Below, piece after piece: positions 52,241 to 63,529 of a stretch of DNA of 64,000 nucleotides (positions are counted from its first letter, which is position 1; the number at the start of each line of letters is the position of its first letter). Source of the stretch: Semisulcospira habei (Eukaryota > Mollusca > Gastropoda > Semisulcospiridae); the NCBI GenBank assembly GCA_036245525.1, contig BTPG01000007.1, positions 162,784,347 to 162,848,346 on the forward strand, written 5' to 3'. Position numbers and translations under genes: made by a program. The notes under the pieces are model-generated. The model saw only the letters and a list, made by a program, of their open reading frames with translations, was not told where the DNA came from and searched no databases.

Positions 52241-52328
52241 GACAAGCAAAAGAAATGCAACTTTTATTGAATCATCAGAAACACGTGTTTCCGATGATTC
52301 CAAAGAAGTTGCATTTCTTATGCTTGTC
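52241..52328. mobile_element. Palindromic element, family E
   Basis: Arms GACAAGCAAAAGAAATGCAA and TTGCATTTCTTATGCTTGTC, centre AACACGTGTT. A partial relative with the same ends is at 55076-55142. Confidence 0.82.
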
Positions 52329-52616
52329 AGTATACTTGTATTTGTGTGTGGGAGAGAAGAGAAAGAGCATCTCTGGTTTTGTGTGTGTGTGTGTATGTAA
52401 ACAAGCGTATGCGTTTGTGTAGACAAAGAGCATGCTTGCGATCAGAACTGATTTAATGGAGATCAGACAGCATGTGTTCAAACGACATTACATTTCAAAT
52501 TATATCCAGAGACTTGCTACCAATTTCATGTTGACTGATAACGTGATATATTCAACACTATACTGTTCATCGTAACACTTGCGCTGTTGTGTTCATGTCA
52601 CCTTATGTGAAATATC

Positions 52617-52674
52617 AACCCCTTGAGCTAGCAGCCATCGGTACTGGAACTGGCTGCATGCACAAGGGGTTAAC
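52617..52674. mobile_element. Palindromic MITE, family G
   Basis: AACCCCTTGAGCTAGCAGCC pairs imperfectly with GGCTGCATGCACAAGGGGTT. Confidence 0.72.
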
Positions 52675-52929
52675 TTTTTGTTACCCTTTTAGGTTTGTGC
52701 TGAGCAACATCATGTCGAAAAATCTGTTCTGTTGGGAACACTTGAGTTTTGCAATCATGCGTTGTGATCAATAGTGCGTCATAATTATTTTCCGAAAGCT
52801 AGTGACACAGAAATGAAAAAAAGGCATGGCAAATATGGGGGCTTCTCAGTAATTTTGGATCATGCAGCTTGAAGCTGTGAGGTTTAAATCACAGACCAGC
52901 CCACAGTTTGTACTGGAGGCTTGATTGTT

Positions 52930-53045
52930 TTCTATCCAGGTTGGATTTGAGTGTCAAGGGTAGTGCCAGATTAGCTTGGCACCATCAGGTGCCAAGCTAA
53001 TCTGCCACTACCCTTGAACTATTATGGCTGATCCATCTTCAGCTG
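52930..53045. mobile_element. Family A MITE
   Basis: Hairpin arms TCAAGGGTAGTGCCAGATTA and CTAATCTGCCACTACCCTTG with loop ATCAG. Between 53045 and 53570 nothing recognisable is seen. Confidence 0.84.
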
Positions 53046-53575
53046 ATGTGTCGTAAAATGGTAAATATGCTGTTAACCAGATTTGTTGTAAGGACGAAGA
53101 GCTTGTATAATTATTTTGACCACAATAAGTGATGCACTGATTGTAGAGATGGCTGTTCTTACTTGTATCGTGATTCCCCGTTGTGGAGTATTTGAAGGAA
53201 AAAAAACAAACATCTGGTGTTTTTGTTGATTTGGAGACCACAGTTCTCTTTGTGAATCATCGATGTTGTTGTGAACAAGGAAATTATATACAATTGACTG
53301 ACAAGCTTATACCTGTCATTTTTCACCGTTATTTTTGTGCGTTACCGTTAGTGTTGTTTAGCGATTGCTGCAGTCGAGTTACTGTTTCCATGTTGAAAGT
53401 GAACGCAGTATCTGTGATATTGTTCTCATGTTTTCCTCTCCATTTAGCTCTGTGTACTTGTGGCTGCTTACCAGAGAAAAGATGTTAGATTCATTAAATT
53501 GCCGATGTTAAGATTTGTGTTTCATTACTCATTCTGCACCCCTTCACTGACGAAAAAAAATGAACGCTATCCATC

Positions 53576-53638
53576 AGCAAGCGGTGTAGATCCTCATTAG
53601 CCCCCGCAGTTGCTCACGAGGATCTACACCACTTGCTG
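53576..53638. mobile_element. Family B hairpin, shortened
   Basis: AGCAAGCGGTGTAGATCCTC pairs with GAGGATCTACACCACTTGCT; the inner GGGGGCTCATGAG arm is partly deleted. Confidence 0.8.
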
Positions 53639-54029
53639 AAAGCACCTTATGTCTATGTTCTTTACCAAGCTGGGGATCGTTGAATTTGAATTGACGATAA
53701 TTTCACAACACAATCTGCATCCACTGTCCGTGAAGGGCTTCATACTGCTTCTGTTCCTTCCAGAGTGAAAAGACTTAAATTTTGTAATCATTTGTGAATG
53801 ATTTGATTTCTGAGGTAAACGCGGGCCTTGTTATCAGACGACTAGGCGGAGACAAACTGTCAAGGCAGCCACCTTTGTATCGCAACCGCCTGTCTTAGCA
53901 GGCCATTTTAGTGGGCCTCATGGTCTCCATACTGTTACATAGAAGTGTTAGGAGACCGCCTGCCCACAGTGACCGCTTTTGGGGTGGTTGCCTTGCACAG
54001 TTTTGATGGTAGTTAGAAATGTGTACAAG

Positions 54030-54245
54030 ATTAACCCCCTTCCCTGCCGAGAAAAAGTTGACACGATCCAACTGCAAGAGACATAGATCCTCATGAGCCC
54101 CTGCTGTCGCAGGGGCTCATGAGGATCTATGTCTCTTGCTGAGGCCACTTTGTGTCCATGATCCTTGAATGGCTGGAGCCCTTTGGCGCTGAATAAAGGA
54201 AGATCGCAGAAACACGATCTGCGTCCACTGGCAGTGAAAGGGATT
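54030..54245. mobile_element. Family B MITE, full unit
   Basis: TTAACCCCCTTCCCTGCCGA at the left and GCAGTGAAAGGGATT at the right flank the hairpin 54074-54139. This copy shows the whole unit, about 215 bp, of which the perfect palindrome is the centre. Confidence 0.85.
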
Positions 54246-54487
54246 GGCCCCTTCCCAGCCGCTGTACGTACACGCTCGTTTCTGAAATCTTGGTCCATTC
54301 CCCGACCAAACAGCCAACACTGAGAAACGTGGATGCAAGTTGGTGTCGGCGAGAGGCATAGATCCTCATGAGTCCCCCGGCAGTCGTAGGGGGGGGGGGG
54401 GGGGGGGGGGGGGGGCTCATGAGGATCTGTGTCTCTAGCAGTTGGATCGCGTTCTCTTGTTTTTTCCGCGGCGGTGCAGGGGTTAAA
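54245..54487. mobile_element. Family B MITE with poly-G loop
   Basis: The unit continues directly from the preceding one (CCCCTTCCCAGCC...GCAGGGGTTAAA). The hairpin (54348-54440) has a run of about 26 G at 54390-54415 in place of the usual short loop. Confidence 0.82.
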
Positions 54488-54604
54488 TGCATTGCATCTT
54501 ACCTTTCCTCTGTTTACACGTGGACAGCGAAACTGACCTAGGACTCTCTGAAACAAATCTGTTTGCATGCATCATTTTTCTTCATTCATATCACCAACTT
54601 TGGG

Positions 54605-54715
54605 AGAGGCATTTACCTTGACAGTTCAGGGGTAGTGTTTAATTAGTGTGGTGCCACAGGCACCAAGCTAATCAGGCACTACCCTTGAATTTTCAAGTTC
54701 TAGCCTTCTCCTGCG
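54605..54715. mobile_element. Family A MITE
   Basis: CAGGGGTAGTGTTTAATTAG pairs with CTAATCAGGCACTACCCTTG; ends are eroded. 54715-55075 is unique A/T-rich DNA. Confidence 0.8.
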
Positions 54716-55075
54716 ATTTGTGTGTGTAGTGCTTTGCTGTTGACATTGAGATGTGTACGTTTGCCTGTGCAAGTGAACCGATTGTGAAGTTAATTCTGTG
54801 TTCGAGCACACTGCATGTTCAAATGGTATCAAAGAGTTTGACGTTCTCAGGTATTAATTCGTCGACTGAAAGAATTGTAGTCACATCATGGTGGAAGTAT
54901 TTTTTCACAAACGTAGGCATTATATTTCAACTCACCCCATCGCAGTTAAAGCATTACATTCGACAAGATCTAAAATTGCGTATCTTTTGGCATTATTTTA
55001 TTTCACTATTATTATGTTGCTTGATGATAATTTGTATGTAATCAAGACCAAACACTGTAGTTAGTATTCTGTACT

Positions 55076-55217
55076 GACGAGCAAAAGAATCTTCGGAAAC
55101 ACTTCACGACGATTCCCATACCATTGCATTTCTTTTGCTCAGTGTAGTTAACCCCAGGAGTGTGCAGCCCACAAGTACTGTATACACTACTGGTGGCTGC
55201 ATACACAAAAGGGTTAA
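55076..55217. mobile_element. Partial family E element followed by family G MITE
   Basis: CTGACGAGCAAAAGAATC...GCATTTCTTTTGCTCAGTG, then TTAACCCCAGGAGTGTGCAG to CATACACAAAAGGGTTAA at 55146-55217. Confidence 0.7.
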
Positions 55218-55415
55218 CTCATTCTGCCCGCGACACACCACAGCAAGATATGGCTCAACCATGATAGTTCAGGGTGGTGGCAAAATAGCTTGGCGCCTAT
55301 AGGCGCCAAGCTATTCTGCCACCACCCTTGAACTATCATGGTCGATCTGTCTCCTGAAATTGCAGTGCAGTCAGCCAAAATTTGGGTATTTTGTACCTCA
55401 GGCACAATGAGTTAA
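55213..55415. mobile_element. Family A MITE sharing its TTAA with the preceding family G MITE
   Basis: TTAACTCATTCTGCCCGCGA to CAGGCACAATGAGTTAA, with hairpin 55253-55345. The left TTAA is also the right end of the previous element. Confidence 0.85.
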
Positions 55416-55474
55416 TAATGTCTTGAATTTGGATGGTCTGAAGTCACCGACCAGCACCGTCCTGACAGTACATG

Positions 55475-55578
55475 AACCCTATGGCTGTGAGTAGCGTTTT
55501 TGTTTTTGTTGTGGCAATGATTCCGGCAGGAATCATTTGCCACAACAAAAACGAAAACACTACTGACAGCCATAGGAT
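55475..55578. mobile_element. Palindromic MITE, family C
   Basis: Arms GTTTTTGTTGTGGCAATGAT and ATCATTTGCCACAACAAAAA around TCCGGCAGGA; outer GGCTGT/ACAGCC. 55580-56180 has no recognisable feature beyond T-rich runs. Confidence 0.84.
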
Positions 55579-56182
55579 CAATTTGCGATGTATTTCATGC
55601 TCTGTTGATGAGATATATTACAACTAAACTATGTTGGGTTTTTTTCTCTTGATAACGGGAGGGGGATAAAAGGGGTGTCTGTGGGGGTGACATGATAGTG
55701 AGTGATAGAGGGTTCACACAAACAATTGGTGCTTATTATTGTTACAGTTACAGTTAATTCTTAGATTTAACACATTGTGGTATAGCTTGAACCTAAATTG
55801 TTAGACCAAAATTGTGTATGTTATTTCTATCCATTTCTTCTTCTTTGTCTTTTTCTTATTTTTATTTTTCAAATTTTTATCTTCTTCATATTTTATTATT
55901 CAGCATAACATTATCACAGTTTGTCATGTCATCAGTGATCAGTATTATATACATATAGAGTACATGAATATATTCTTTATGAAAAAGATGTATTGCAGTT
56001 TGTAAGGTTCATTCAAGAAAGTCATTCATTTTATTGATCTGAGAGAAGGTAGATTGTGTATCCGTATGTGTGAGCAGACGTGTTTATGTATGTGTGTGTG
56101 TGTACGCATATGTGTTTGCAGGTGCATGTACATTTGCATATGTTATGATACAATTTACAAAATCTCAGATGCACCAAGTTCT

Positions 56183-56348
56183 TTAACCCTTTGCGTCTCG
56201 GTAGTGGTTTTTGTTGCAGTGATTCCTGTAAGAATCATCGCAACAAAAAACGCTCCCAGCACGCAAAGGCTTGCGTGCCGGTAGCAGTTTTAGTGATTCC
56301 CATAAGAATCAATGCAACAAGAACTGCTACCAACACACAAAGGGTTAA
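56183..56348. mobile_element. Tandem pair of family C MITEs
   Basis: TTAACCCTTTGCGTCTCGGT...CAACAAAAAACGCTCC and a second palindrome GCGTGCCGGTAGCAGTTTTA...GAACTGCTACCAACAC end at AAAGGGTTAA. Two palindromes share one set of TTAA ends. Confidence 0.86.
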
Positions 56349-56717
56349 AACTTAGGTACTTTTTCTCCCAGTGCTACTAGAATTTAAATTTTTAAAGTTT
56401 AGATTCACCCCCTTGTGCGTGCAGCCACTGCTAATTCAGAGAGGGAGAGGACTGGTCATTTAACTTAATTAACACATACTGTTGTGCTGCGACTACAGTT
56501 TGTGCAGATGAATATTTTGTCAGTCTTTTGTCAACTTTGCATCTGTCTGAAGAATGGTTCGTGATGGAGGAATTACATCTTATCGTGATACCTATCGCTT
56601 CACGCTTGTCAACAATTGTTCCCTAAGAATTTCTCTTTATGCCCGGTTAATATTTGTATGATTTCTCCACCAGGTTCCAGTTTACAATTTTGTGTGCATT
56701 GTGTGTAAGTCATAGGA

Positions 56718-56826
56718 AATGGATTCACCATGATAGTTCAAGGGTGGTGCCTGAACAGCTTGGCACCTTCGGGTGCCAACCTGTCCAGGCACCACCCTTA
56801 ACTTGCCGTGGTCAATCCATCCCCCA
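56718..56826. mobile_element. Family A MITE
   Basis: ATGGATTCACCATGATAGTT and CAAGGGTGGTGCCTG pair with CAGGCACCACCCTTAACTTG and CCGTGGTCAATCCAT. From 56830 to 57600 there is no recognisable element; 57240-57440 is rich in TGTG-type repeats. Confidence 0.85.
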
Positions 56827-57607
56827 CAGGTGACACTGGTGGTGAATTGTTAAACTTGAAGTAACATGTAAATGTTGAGAAGATTGTATGTCTCGTACAT
56901 CCTGATGTGTTTTATACAGAGCCTGATTCGTGTTCGTTGAGTGACGTTTTAGGCATTGTGGAAACGGACCCATTCTCTGGGCAACTCATGTTACTGTATC
57001 GTTGGGTGACCCATTACCTGGCAACCCATGTTCACTTAGGCTCGCGTTACATTATCCTTGGGGGACATTCCAGGTTGGGTGGAAAGTGACCTGTTGCCTG
57101 GCAACCCTTGTTCATGTAAGCTCACATTACTGTGTTGTTACTCTCTGACAAAATCATGTAAAAATTCAAGCTGGAGAGATGAGAGGTTGATTTTTCAGAT
57201 TTATGTTGTACAAGCTAAAGAAGCTATTTTACAACAAAAAAGAGTATCTAATATCTTTATGTTTGCATGTGAATTTGTGTTTGATGTGAGCATGTGTTTG
57301 TGTGCTTGTGTGCGTGCATGCATGTTTGATACAATTTCTCTCAGAGAGTACGCATTTGAAAGGTGCGTGTGTGTTTTCCTGTGTACATGCTTCTGTGTAT
57401 GTGCATGCATGTGTGTACTGTATATGTGTTTTAATATTTGTCCATCCATGAAATTGTGAATGTGTTGTTTTATTCTTAAGTATCAACTTACATCAAATGT
57501 GTACATTTCAAACTGTTAGTTACAATTACAACAGTGATAGTACAAAAAAAATTAAATAAAATTTACATGTATGAGATACCAGTTGTTACTGATCATTCAT
57601 TTTGTGT

Positions 57608-57668
57608 GCTGGTCTGTGATTTTGGAGCATATGGCTCATGCAGTAGGGTCTAAAATCACAGACCATTT
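57608..57668. mobile_element. Palindromic element, family F
   Basis: TGGTCTGTGATTTTGGAGCA pairs with GGGTCTAAAATCACAGACCA-type sequence. Half copies occur near 13066 and 31395. Confidence 0.72.
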
Positions 57669-57739
57669 GCAGAGTCTTTTGACTGCATGTACATTTTGCA
57701 TTACAATCTGGCTGCTGCTGTATCACTTGCGTTTAGGAG

Positions 57740-57816
57740 CTTTTTTTTTTCCCTACTTTTTTTTTTTTTTTTGGGGGGGGGGGGTGTGGGGGGGGGGGGG
57801 GGGAGGGGAAGGGGGT
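57740..57816 (+). repeat. T-run followed by poly-G tract
   Basis: Ten to seventeen T runs followed by about 45 bases almost all G. Confidence 0.85.
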
Positions 57817-57992
57817 TATTGTTTTGGGTTTCTCTTCTAAATGTTTCATGTTCAATTTGCGCGCTGTGCTTGATTCTGGACTTTACATCTGTAGGTCGCA
57901 AGGTCCAGAATCGTGTTCCAGCGTCTGTTTGGCATTAGTGATATTTGTTTGATGTTATTCGGCTGTACCACATGAAAGTGTTTCCTCGTAAT

Positions 57993-58210
57993 TAACCCCT
58001 TCAGTGAAGAGAAAATTTGAACATCACCCACTTGCAAGAGGCATAGATCCTCATGAGCCCCCGCAGTCGCGGGGGCTCATGAGGATCTATACCTCTTGCT
58101 GAAACTACTTTGTGTCTATGCTCTGTTGACGGCTGAGGATCTTTGAGGGTGAATTTACGATTTAAAAAAAAAAAATATATGGATACATCCCCTGGGAGTG
58201 ATGGGGTGAA
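57993..58210. mobile_element. Family B MITE, full unit
   Basis: TTAACCCCTTCAGTGAAGAG to GAGTGATGGGGTGAA with hairpin 58034-58099. Confidence 0.85.
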
Positions 58211-58301
58211 GGACCCTTGCAGTACTCAGTGACCAGATGTATGCTGGCCAGCGATTTGTACCCCTTCAGTCAAAAAGTACAAAGTTCCAGACAAGCTCAC
58301 T

Positions 58302-58354
58302 AACCCGTTGGCTGTCGGTATCGGTCTTTGACAAAGACTGATACCGACAGCCAT
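58302..58354. mobile_element. Short palindromic element related to family C
   Basis: GGCTGTCGGTATCGGTCTTT pairs with AAAGACTGATACCGACAGCC. Loop of two to four bases. A diverged relative of the 31046 repeat follows at 58640-58735; 58735-59200 shows nothing else. Confidence 0.82.
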
Positions 58355-59200
58355 CAAAAATAGTACAACTTGTCAGGCCTCAGGATTTCATATCATGCAC
58401 AGTTAGGGACGTAGAACAAAATCCAGGGAACAAAGAGTAACAGTAGAAACTAGGTACGAAACTTACTCGGTGAGACCACAATGCTAAATTAGGTTGTGCC
58501 AAAATATTCTTCTGGCCATCGTTTTGTAAACGTGATGTCACACGTTGCATGTGTGATGGCCATATATAACATTCACCAGTTTTCAAGATAAACATGTCAT
58601 GGAGTTCTCACTCAAAGACAAATCCAAACAACCCCAGTAGCAAAACGTCTTCAGGCCCATGGCACCCCATTGGGCCCGCGCACAGCTTTGCGCAGGCCCA
58701 CTGCAGCCGTTGTGGGCCCGAGGACCTTTGCTTTCTGTGAAGTGTATCCGGTATGATTTGTTTCATCTGGTTTGACAGGGTTTTTTTCTTCACATTTACA
58801 ACAAAACAGATAATAGAATTTTTTAAAGAAATCTTGACATTTAAAATTGCGGGAGGTTTACTGAGTAGGTTTTATAAATATAAATTCTACTGTTACAGTT
58901 ACTTCTGTTGTTCAGTGTTGGAATTTCACAGTTTGCTTACACTAATATACCAAAATTAAAACCTTATAGTTTGTTTTTTTGTTTTGTTGCACGTTTTGAC
59001 CATTATAAGGCGAGGCTATGACTCGTTTATTCAGGTCAGAATTCCATGGCCATAAGACAGGTAACAACTATAAATGCAGCATATTACCTGGTACATGCTG
59101 TCAGTATATATTGTCAGCTTTTTTTTTTTTTTTTTTCTTTCTTTTTTTCCCCATCCCTTAAAAAGTTAATAGATCAGTTTGTTTTATTATTGAATTTGTT

Positions 59201-59398
59201 TAACCCGCTCACTGTCAAGAAAAATTGAATAACACTCAGCCACAAGAGGCACAGATCCTCATGAGCCCCTGCAGTCACGGGGGCCCATGACGATCTATGT
59301 CTCTTGTGGAAACCTCTTTGTATTCCTGTTCCTCGGACATCTGGGGATCTTTATGATTTCCAAAGTTCAATCCGATTCCACTGGCATTGATGGGGTTA
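59201..59398. mobile_element. Family B MITE, eroded
   Basis: TTAACCCGCTCACTGTCAAG to GCATTGATGGGGTTA, hairpin 59245-59310 with mismatches. A still more degenerate copy lies at 59548-59625. Confidence 0.8.
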
Positions 59399-59718
59399 GT
59401 TTCATTGTTAGTTTACTGTCAGCTTTACGTCGATTGGTATTGTGGCTGTGAATCGGTATATCAGTGAATTGTGCTAAACACAAACATGAATTGTTAAATT
59501 TGAGGCATACAGCGGAGAATGTTTAACATTATTTCTTCTTTCACTGATCAAATGCAAAAAGGCGTAGATTCTGATGGGTCCCTGCAGAACATGGAGGCTC
59601 ATGATAATCTGTATCGTTTGTTTCACAGGCAGAGTAGGTATTTGGTTTTCAATATAGGTCTGCCCAGATAAGAAGGCATAAAGTCCACTTTTGTGGAAAG
59701 CAAGATTTTCATTGTGTT

Positions 59719-59926
59719 TAACCTATTACACCCTGAGGCTGATTTTGTAAAATTCACTTACGGTCTTATGATGGCTATATTACAGATTATGAGATAGATC
59801 AACTGTTTAGTTCAAGGGTGGTGCCAGAATAGCTTGGCGCCTGAGGCGCCAAGCTATTCTGGCACCACCCTTGACTATCAGTCAAATTTATTTCAAGCAA
59901 TGGGTGCATCAGGATGAAAAGGGTTA
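59719..59926. mobile_element. Palindromic MITE, family A (long variant)
   Basis: TTTAACCTATTACACCCTGA to GATGAAAAGGGTTA; hairpin 59796-59880 nearly perfect. Confidence 0.88.
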
Positions 59927-60027
59927 CAATAAAATCTTTTCATTGCAACAAAAATTGACTTGCAGTTTTGGGGGATTTTGTTGCTGTCAGATATTGCATT
60001 TTATTTATTTTATATTTCAACCGTAAT

Positions 60028-60075
60028 GGAAAGCAAGATTTTCACTGTATTACAATGAAATCTTGCTTTTCACAA
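60028..60075. mobile_element. Palindromic element, family H
   Basis: GAAAGCAAGATTTTCACTGT pairs with ACAATGAAATCTTGCTTTTC. Related halves occur near 11445-11560, 59690 and 63315-63360. Confidence 0.72.
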
Positions 60076-60146
60076 AAATGGACTTGCAGTCTTTTGCCTT
60101 CCTGGGGCAGAAGTGTGCAGGTCTTAGATTCTGGGCCCTATGTTCT

Positions 60147-60342
60147 AACCCATTACATCCTGAGATTTGCTTACTGTCCTATGAAGGCTACATTACAGAT
60201 CTGGAGATAGATCAACCGTTTTAGTTCAAGGGTGGTGCCAGAATAGCTTGGTGTGAAGCGCCAAGCTATTCTGGCACCACCCTTGAACTACCATAGTCAA
60301 ATTTATCTCGAGCAATGGGTGTATCAGGATCAAAAAGGTTAA
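60147..60342. mobile_element. Palindromic MITE, family A (long variant)
   Basis: TAACCCATTACATCCTGAGA to GATCAAAAAGGTTAA; hairpin 60216-60293. It shares its layout with the copy 430 bp upstream. Confidence 0.86.
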
Positions 60343-60726
60343 GCCGTAAGGTTCCAAATAACAGACCAACACACAATTCTGACTATTGTGTTCTCAGTTT
60401 TATTGAATTTACTGTCAAACTAGATGGCCAAGTAAGGTTTTGTCAGATGTTTTATTTTATATTTCAACAGTAATGAAAGGATGTTGTGTAAACTTTTGTT
60501 GGTACGTGTACATTGTATTGTGTTTATGGTGATTCTATTTTGTGCTTTGTTTTTAGCTCACTGAACGAACTGGATAAATGTGCATCATTTTACATCATCA
60601 TGCCTTGTCCACATGAACGTGAAGTTAATGTTACGCTGGGTGGTTGTCTGTGGCGAATCCTATGTTGGTGTCATTTTCTGTGCGCTGTGTTTTATGATGT
60701 TGTCGAATTACGAGACGTGGCATTAC

Positions 60727-60732
60727 AATAAA
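60727..60732 (+). promoter_or_regulatory. Candidate distal poly(A) signal AATAAA
   Basis: AATAAA is followed within 30 bp by a T/GT-rich stretch (GATGTTTTTTGTGTGTGTG), a good poly(A) site context. If it served NF1 the 3' UTR would be 8.7 kb, which is long; assignment is speculative. Confidence 0.35.
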
Positions 60733-61189
60733 TGAGAAACAAAACGTGATGTTTTTTGTGTGTGTGCGTGCAACTCGTCGAAAACCTACAGTGAGTTTAA
60801 TGTTTTTTATTTCAACAGAGTAATTACATGCCGATTTTATCATGCATAAAGTTTACTTCTCATACATGGGTGTCCACCCATTTGTTTCTTTATCCATAAA
60901 ACAGATGAGAAGTGCAAAACCACAGAACAGAATCCCTTTTCCTGCAGTTTTGTGATGATTTGCGAGCCTCAAATTTGTTTCGACACAGTTCTGGCTCCGA
61001 GGCAGATTTAAGAGCCTCAAATTTCTTTTGACACACAGTTCTGGCTCTTGAGGCAGAGAAATTTTCGGCTCGTAAATCGTCATCAATGGTATAATGTATT
61101 GAACCCACTGTCCTACGATCCCTGTTTTATGTCATTATGGTGGGATTGACTCAACAGAGCCTACACAAGTGCTTTGTTTGCTTTTGTTT

Positions 61190-61935
61190 TTTTGCTCACG
61201 TGTGAAGCAAAAGTGAGTATGTTCTGGGCCAGTGGTCATCCGTCCATCGTCCGTGATAAACTTTAACGTTGGCATTTTCTCGGAGACTATTCAAGCTACA
61301 GTCTTCAAACTTGGCCCAAGGATACTTTGTAGCAAGACCTTTCTAAACATACCAATTTCAGTGACCTCTCACAAAGGTCAAAGTTAAAGGGGATCAGGAA
61401 ATGTCTCAAAAATAGCTATTTTTGGACATAATTTATATTTTCTCAAATACTATTCACAACTTCAAACCTCAACTTGGTACAAAGATACCTGATGGTAAGA
61501 CCTTTATACACACACTAATTTGGTTGATCCCTCAGAAAGGTCACGGGTCACAAGAGCTCAACAAATAGGTCCAAAATCGCCATATTTTGACAAAAGATTT
61601 TTTTTTTCAATTACTATTCACAAATTTCAAAGCCCAAATTGCTACAGAGATACCTGGTGGTAAATACCTATCTAGGCATACTAATTTGGATGACCCCTCG
61701 GAAAGGTCAAGGGCCGCAAGAGGTCGACAAATGTGTAAAATGCCAATAATTGTAGTTATCAACATTTTTGCAAACTTTCAGTCAAATTTGGCACAAAGGC
61801 AGCTGATCATAAACCTTCCTATGTATCCTAATTTAGTCGACTCAGTGCAAAGGTCAAGGGTCACGGGGGTTTCACAGATGTGCGAAAACTGATTAAATTT
61901 TGAGAAAACGTGGATTTTGTTAGTGCAGAAGCCAT
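61190..61935. repeat. Dispersed tandem-repeat family, about 155-bp units, four copies
   Basis: CTCACAAAGGTCAAAG, CTCAGAAAGGTCACGGGTCA, CTCGGAAAGGTCAAGGG and GTGCAAAGGTCAAGGGTCAC mark units at about 61370, 61530, 61695 and 61845. It starts with a TTTGCTCACGTGTGAAGC segment. It is the same family as 3898-4175. 61935-62795 shows no feature I can support. Confidence 0.8.
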
Positions 61936-62796
61936 CTCTTTACTCACTGTCAGACGTGTGGATCGGTCAAACACGTGAGCCATAAGGGCTTTGTCTTCCT
62001 TGTCTTATAATAACCCTGAAAGGGCCTCCCTGATGCAAAGTCCCATGGCTGTGACGTCAACTATTTTTTATCAAGGTCCATGGTGATGTCAACAATTCGT
62101 GTTGGGATGCTGTTTGAGAAATTACATCCAGTGTGGCCGTGTAGAGTTCGATAGGCCACATGGTCACAAAATGCCAGCACATAGGGCATAGTTGCGGAAC
62201 ACAAAGTTGACACAGATTGTACTCAAGCAGATATGACATGTAAAGATACAGGGAAATCTCGCCAACATTGGGATAATAAATGGATACACACACTCTGATT
62301 CACACCCTCCATCTTCCACCAACAACAATGCACATAAGATGTCTAATGTCACAAACAATGTATTACTATTAATCCTGTGAAATGTGAAAAGTACACTTGG
62401 AAAAAGATAACAATTACAATAATCATAACAAAGATGATCACAATGCCTGTGGAGAAAATATACATCATATTTGTATATTTAATTTGAATTTGTAAAAGGT
62501 TCAACAAAACACAAAGTCATCTCCTCCGATATAACAGACTATCAATAATGTCTTGCCGAGTCTAAGACTCTTGTACCCTTCCTTTCATGATCCACGAGGA
62601 GGCACACGAAACAGAAGTTTTCTACTACCCCTTGTGCGTAATGCAAAAACTCTCTGTGTACAAAGTAGAAGACGAGCAAAATAATTAAAACTGATGACAT
62701 TCAAACTTACAAAGTTTTGTTAGACCTTTCTCGAGAACATTTATAAAGAAGTTATTGTCGAGTATTAACCCTTTGTAGCCTGGAGCTGGTCCCTTT

Positions 62797-62954
62797 AACC
62801 CATTTAACCCCACAGTTGGAGATGGATTGATCATGATAATTCAAGGCTAGTGCCAGATTAGCTTGGCGCCTTCAGGCGCCAAGCTAATCTGGCACTAGCC
62901 TTGAATTATCATGATCAATCAAATATGCTGCTGTAGGGGCTAAATGGGTCAATA
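62797..62954. mobile_element. Palindromic MITE, family A
   Basis: Almost perfect hairpin 62822-62927: TTGATCATGATAATTCAAGG, CTAGTGCCAGATTAGCTTGG, CGCC then loop TTCA. Outer ends TTAACCCATTTAACCCC and GGGGCTAAATGGGTCAA. Confidence 0.9.
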
Positions 62955-63061
62955 TGAACATAATGTACACAAGAACTGTCAATATAAAAGTTGCAAAAAC
63001 ACTTTCCTTGATTAGGAATACAAAAATATGGTGCTTTTTCAAGGCAAGATAATCAAAGTCA

Positions 63062-63126
63062 CACCCTTGTGCAGGTAGCCACTAGTACCATAAAGAGTTC
63101 CAGAGGCTGCATGGTCAAGGGGGTTT
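63062..63126. mobile_element. Palindromic MITE, family G, eroded
   Basis: CACCCTTGTGCAGGTAGCCA pairs weakly with GGCTGCATGGTCAAGGGGG. 63130-63520 has one partial family H element and nothing else. Confidence 0.6.
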
Positions 63127-63529
63127 AGATATGAAAAGTTGAAGGCGCTGGATGGCTAATTGTGCACTGATGTAAGATTTCATTTTTTCAGGTGAATTAT
63201 AAAGCAACACAGACATATAGCCTTTCCAAGCCACACCTTTCAAATCGTGTAAGTCCTTGGCGTGTAAAGATTTCTTTGGGAAAACATCTGCTTTAATTCG
63301 GCAAAAGCCAGTATTCTCATTGTAAAAAGCAAAATTTTCAAAATGTTGCTTTTCACAAAAATGGACATTCTCACTTTGGCCAACTCACAGCAGACATGTT
63401 ACATCAATCTACACCTGATGAGAACCTTTGACATCATGGTAGCACCCCTATTCCATTCTTTCATCCCCAGTAGACATTCGGAAATCTAAATTAGGTCAAA
63501 ATTACACATTTCAATGAAAACAGTAGATT

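Larger units (their letters stand above)
52016..52760 (+). other. Proximal NF1 3' untranslated region (inferred)
   Basis: The sequence after the stop is A-rich with a GA microsatellite (52074-52096) and two hairpins. I find no convincing AATAAA close by; candidate signals are far downstream (54192, 60727). The true 3' end cannot be placed from sequence alone. Confidence 0.5.

Noticed and set aside
54192..54197. AATAAA as the NF1 poly(A) signal
   Set aside because: It is part of a family B MITE and lacks a clear downstream GT-rich element.
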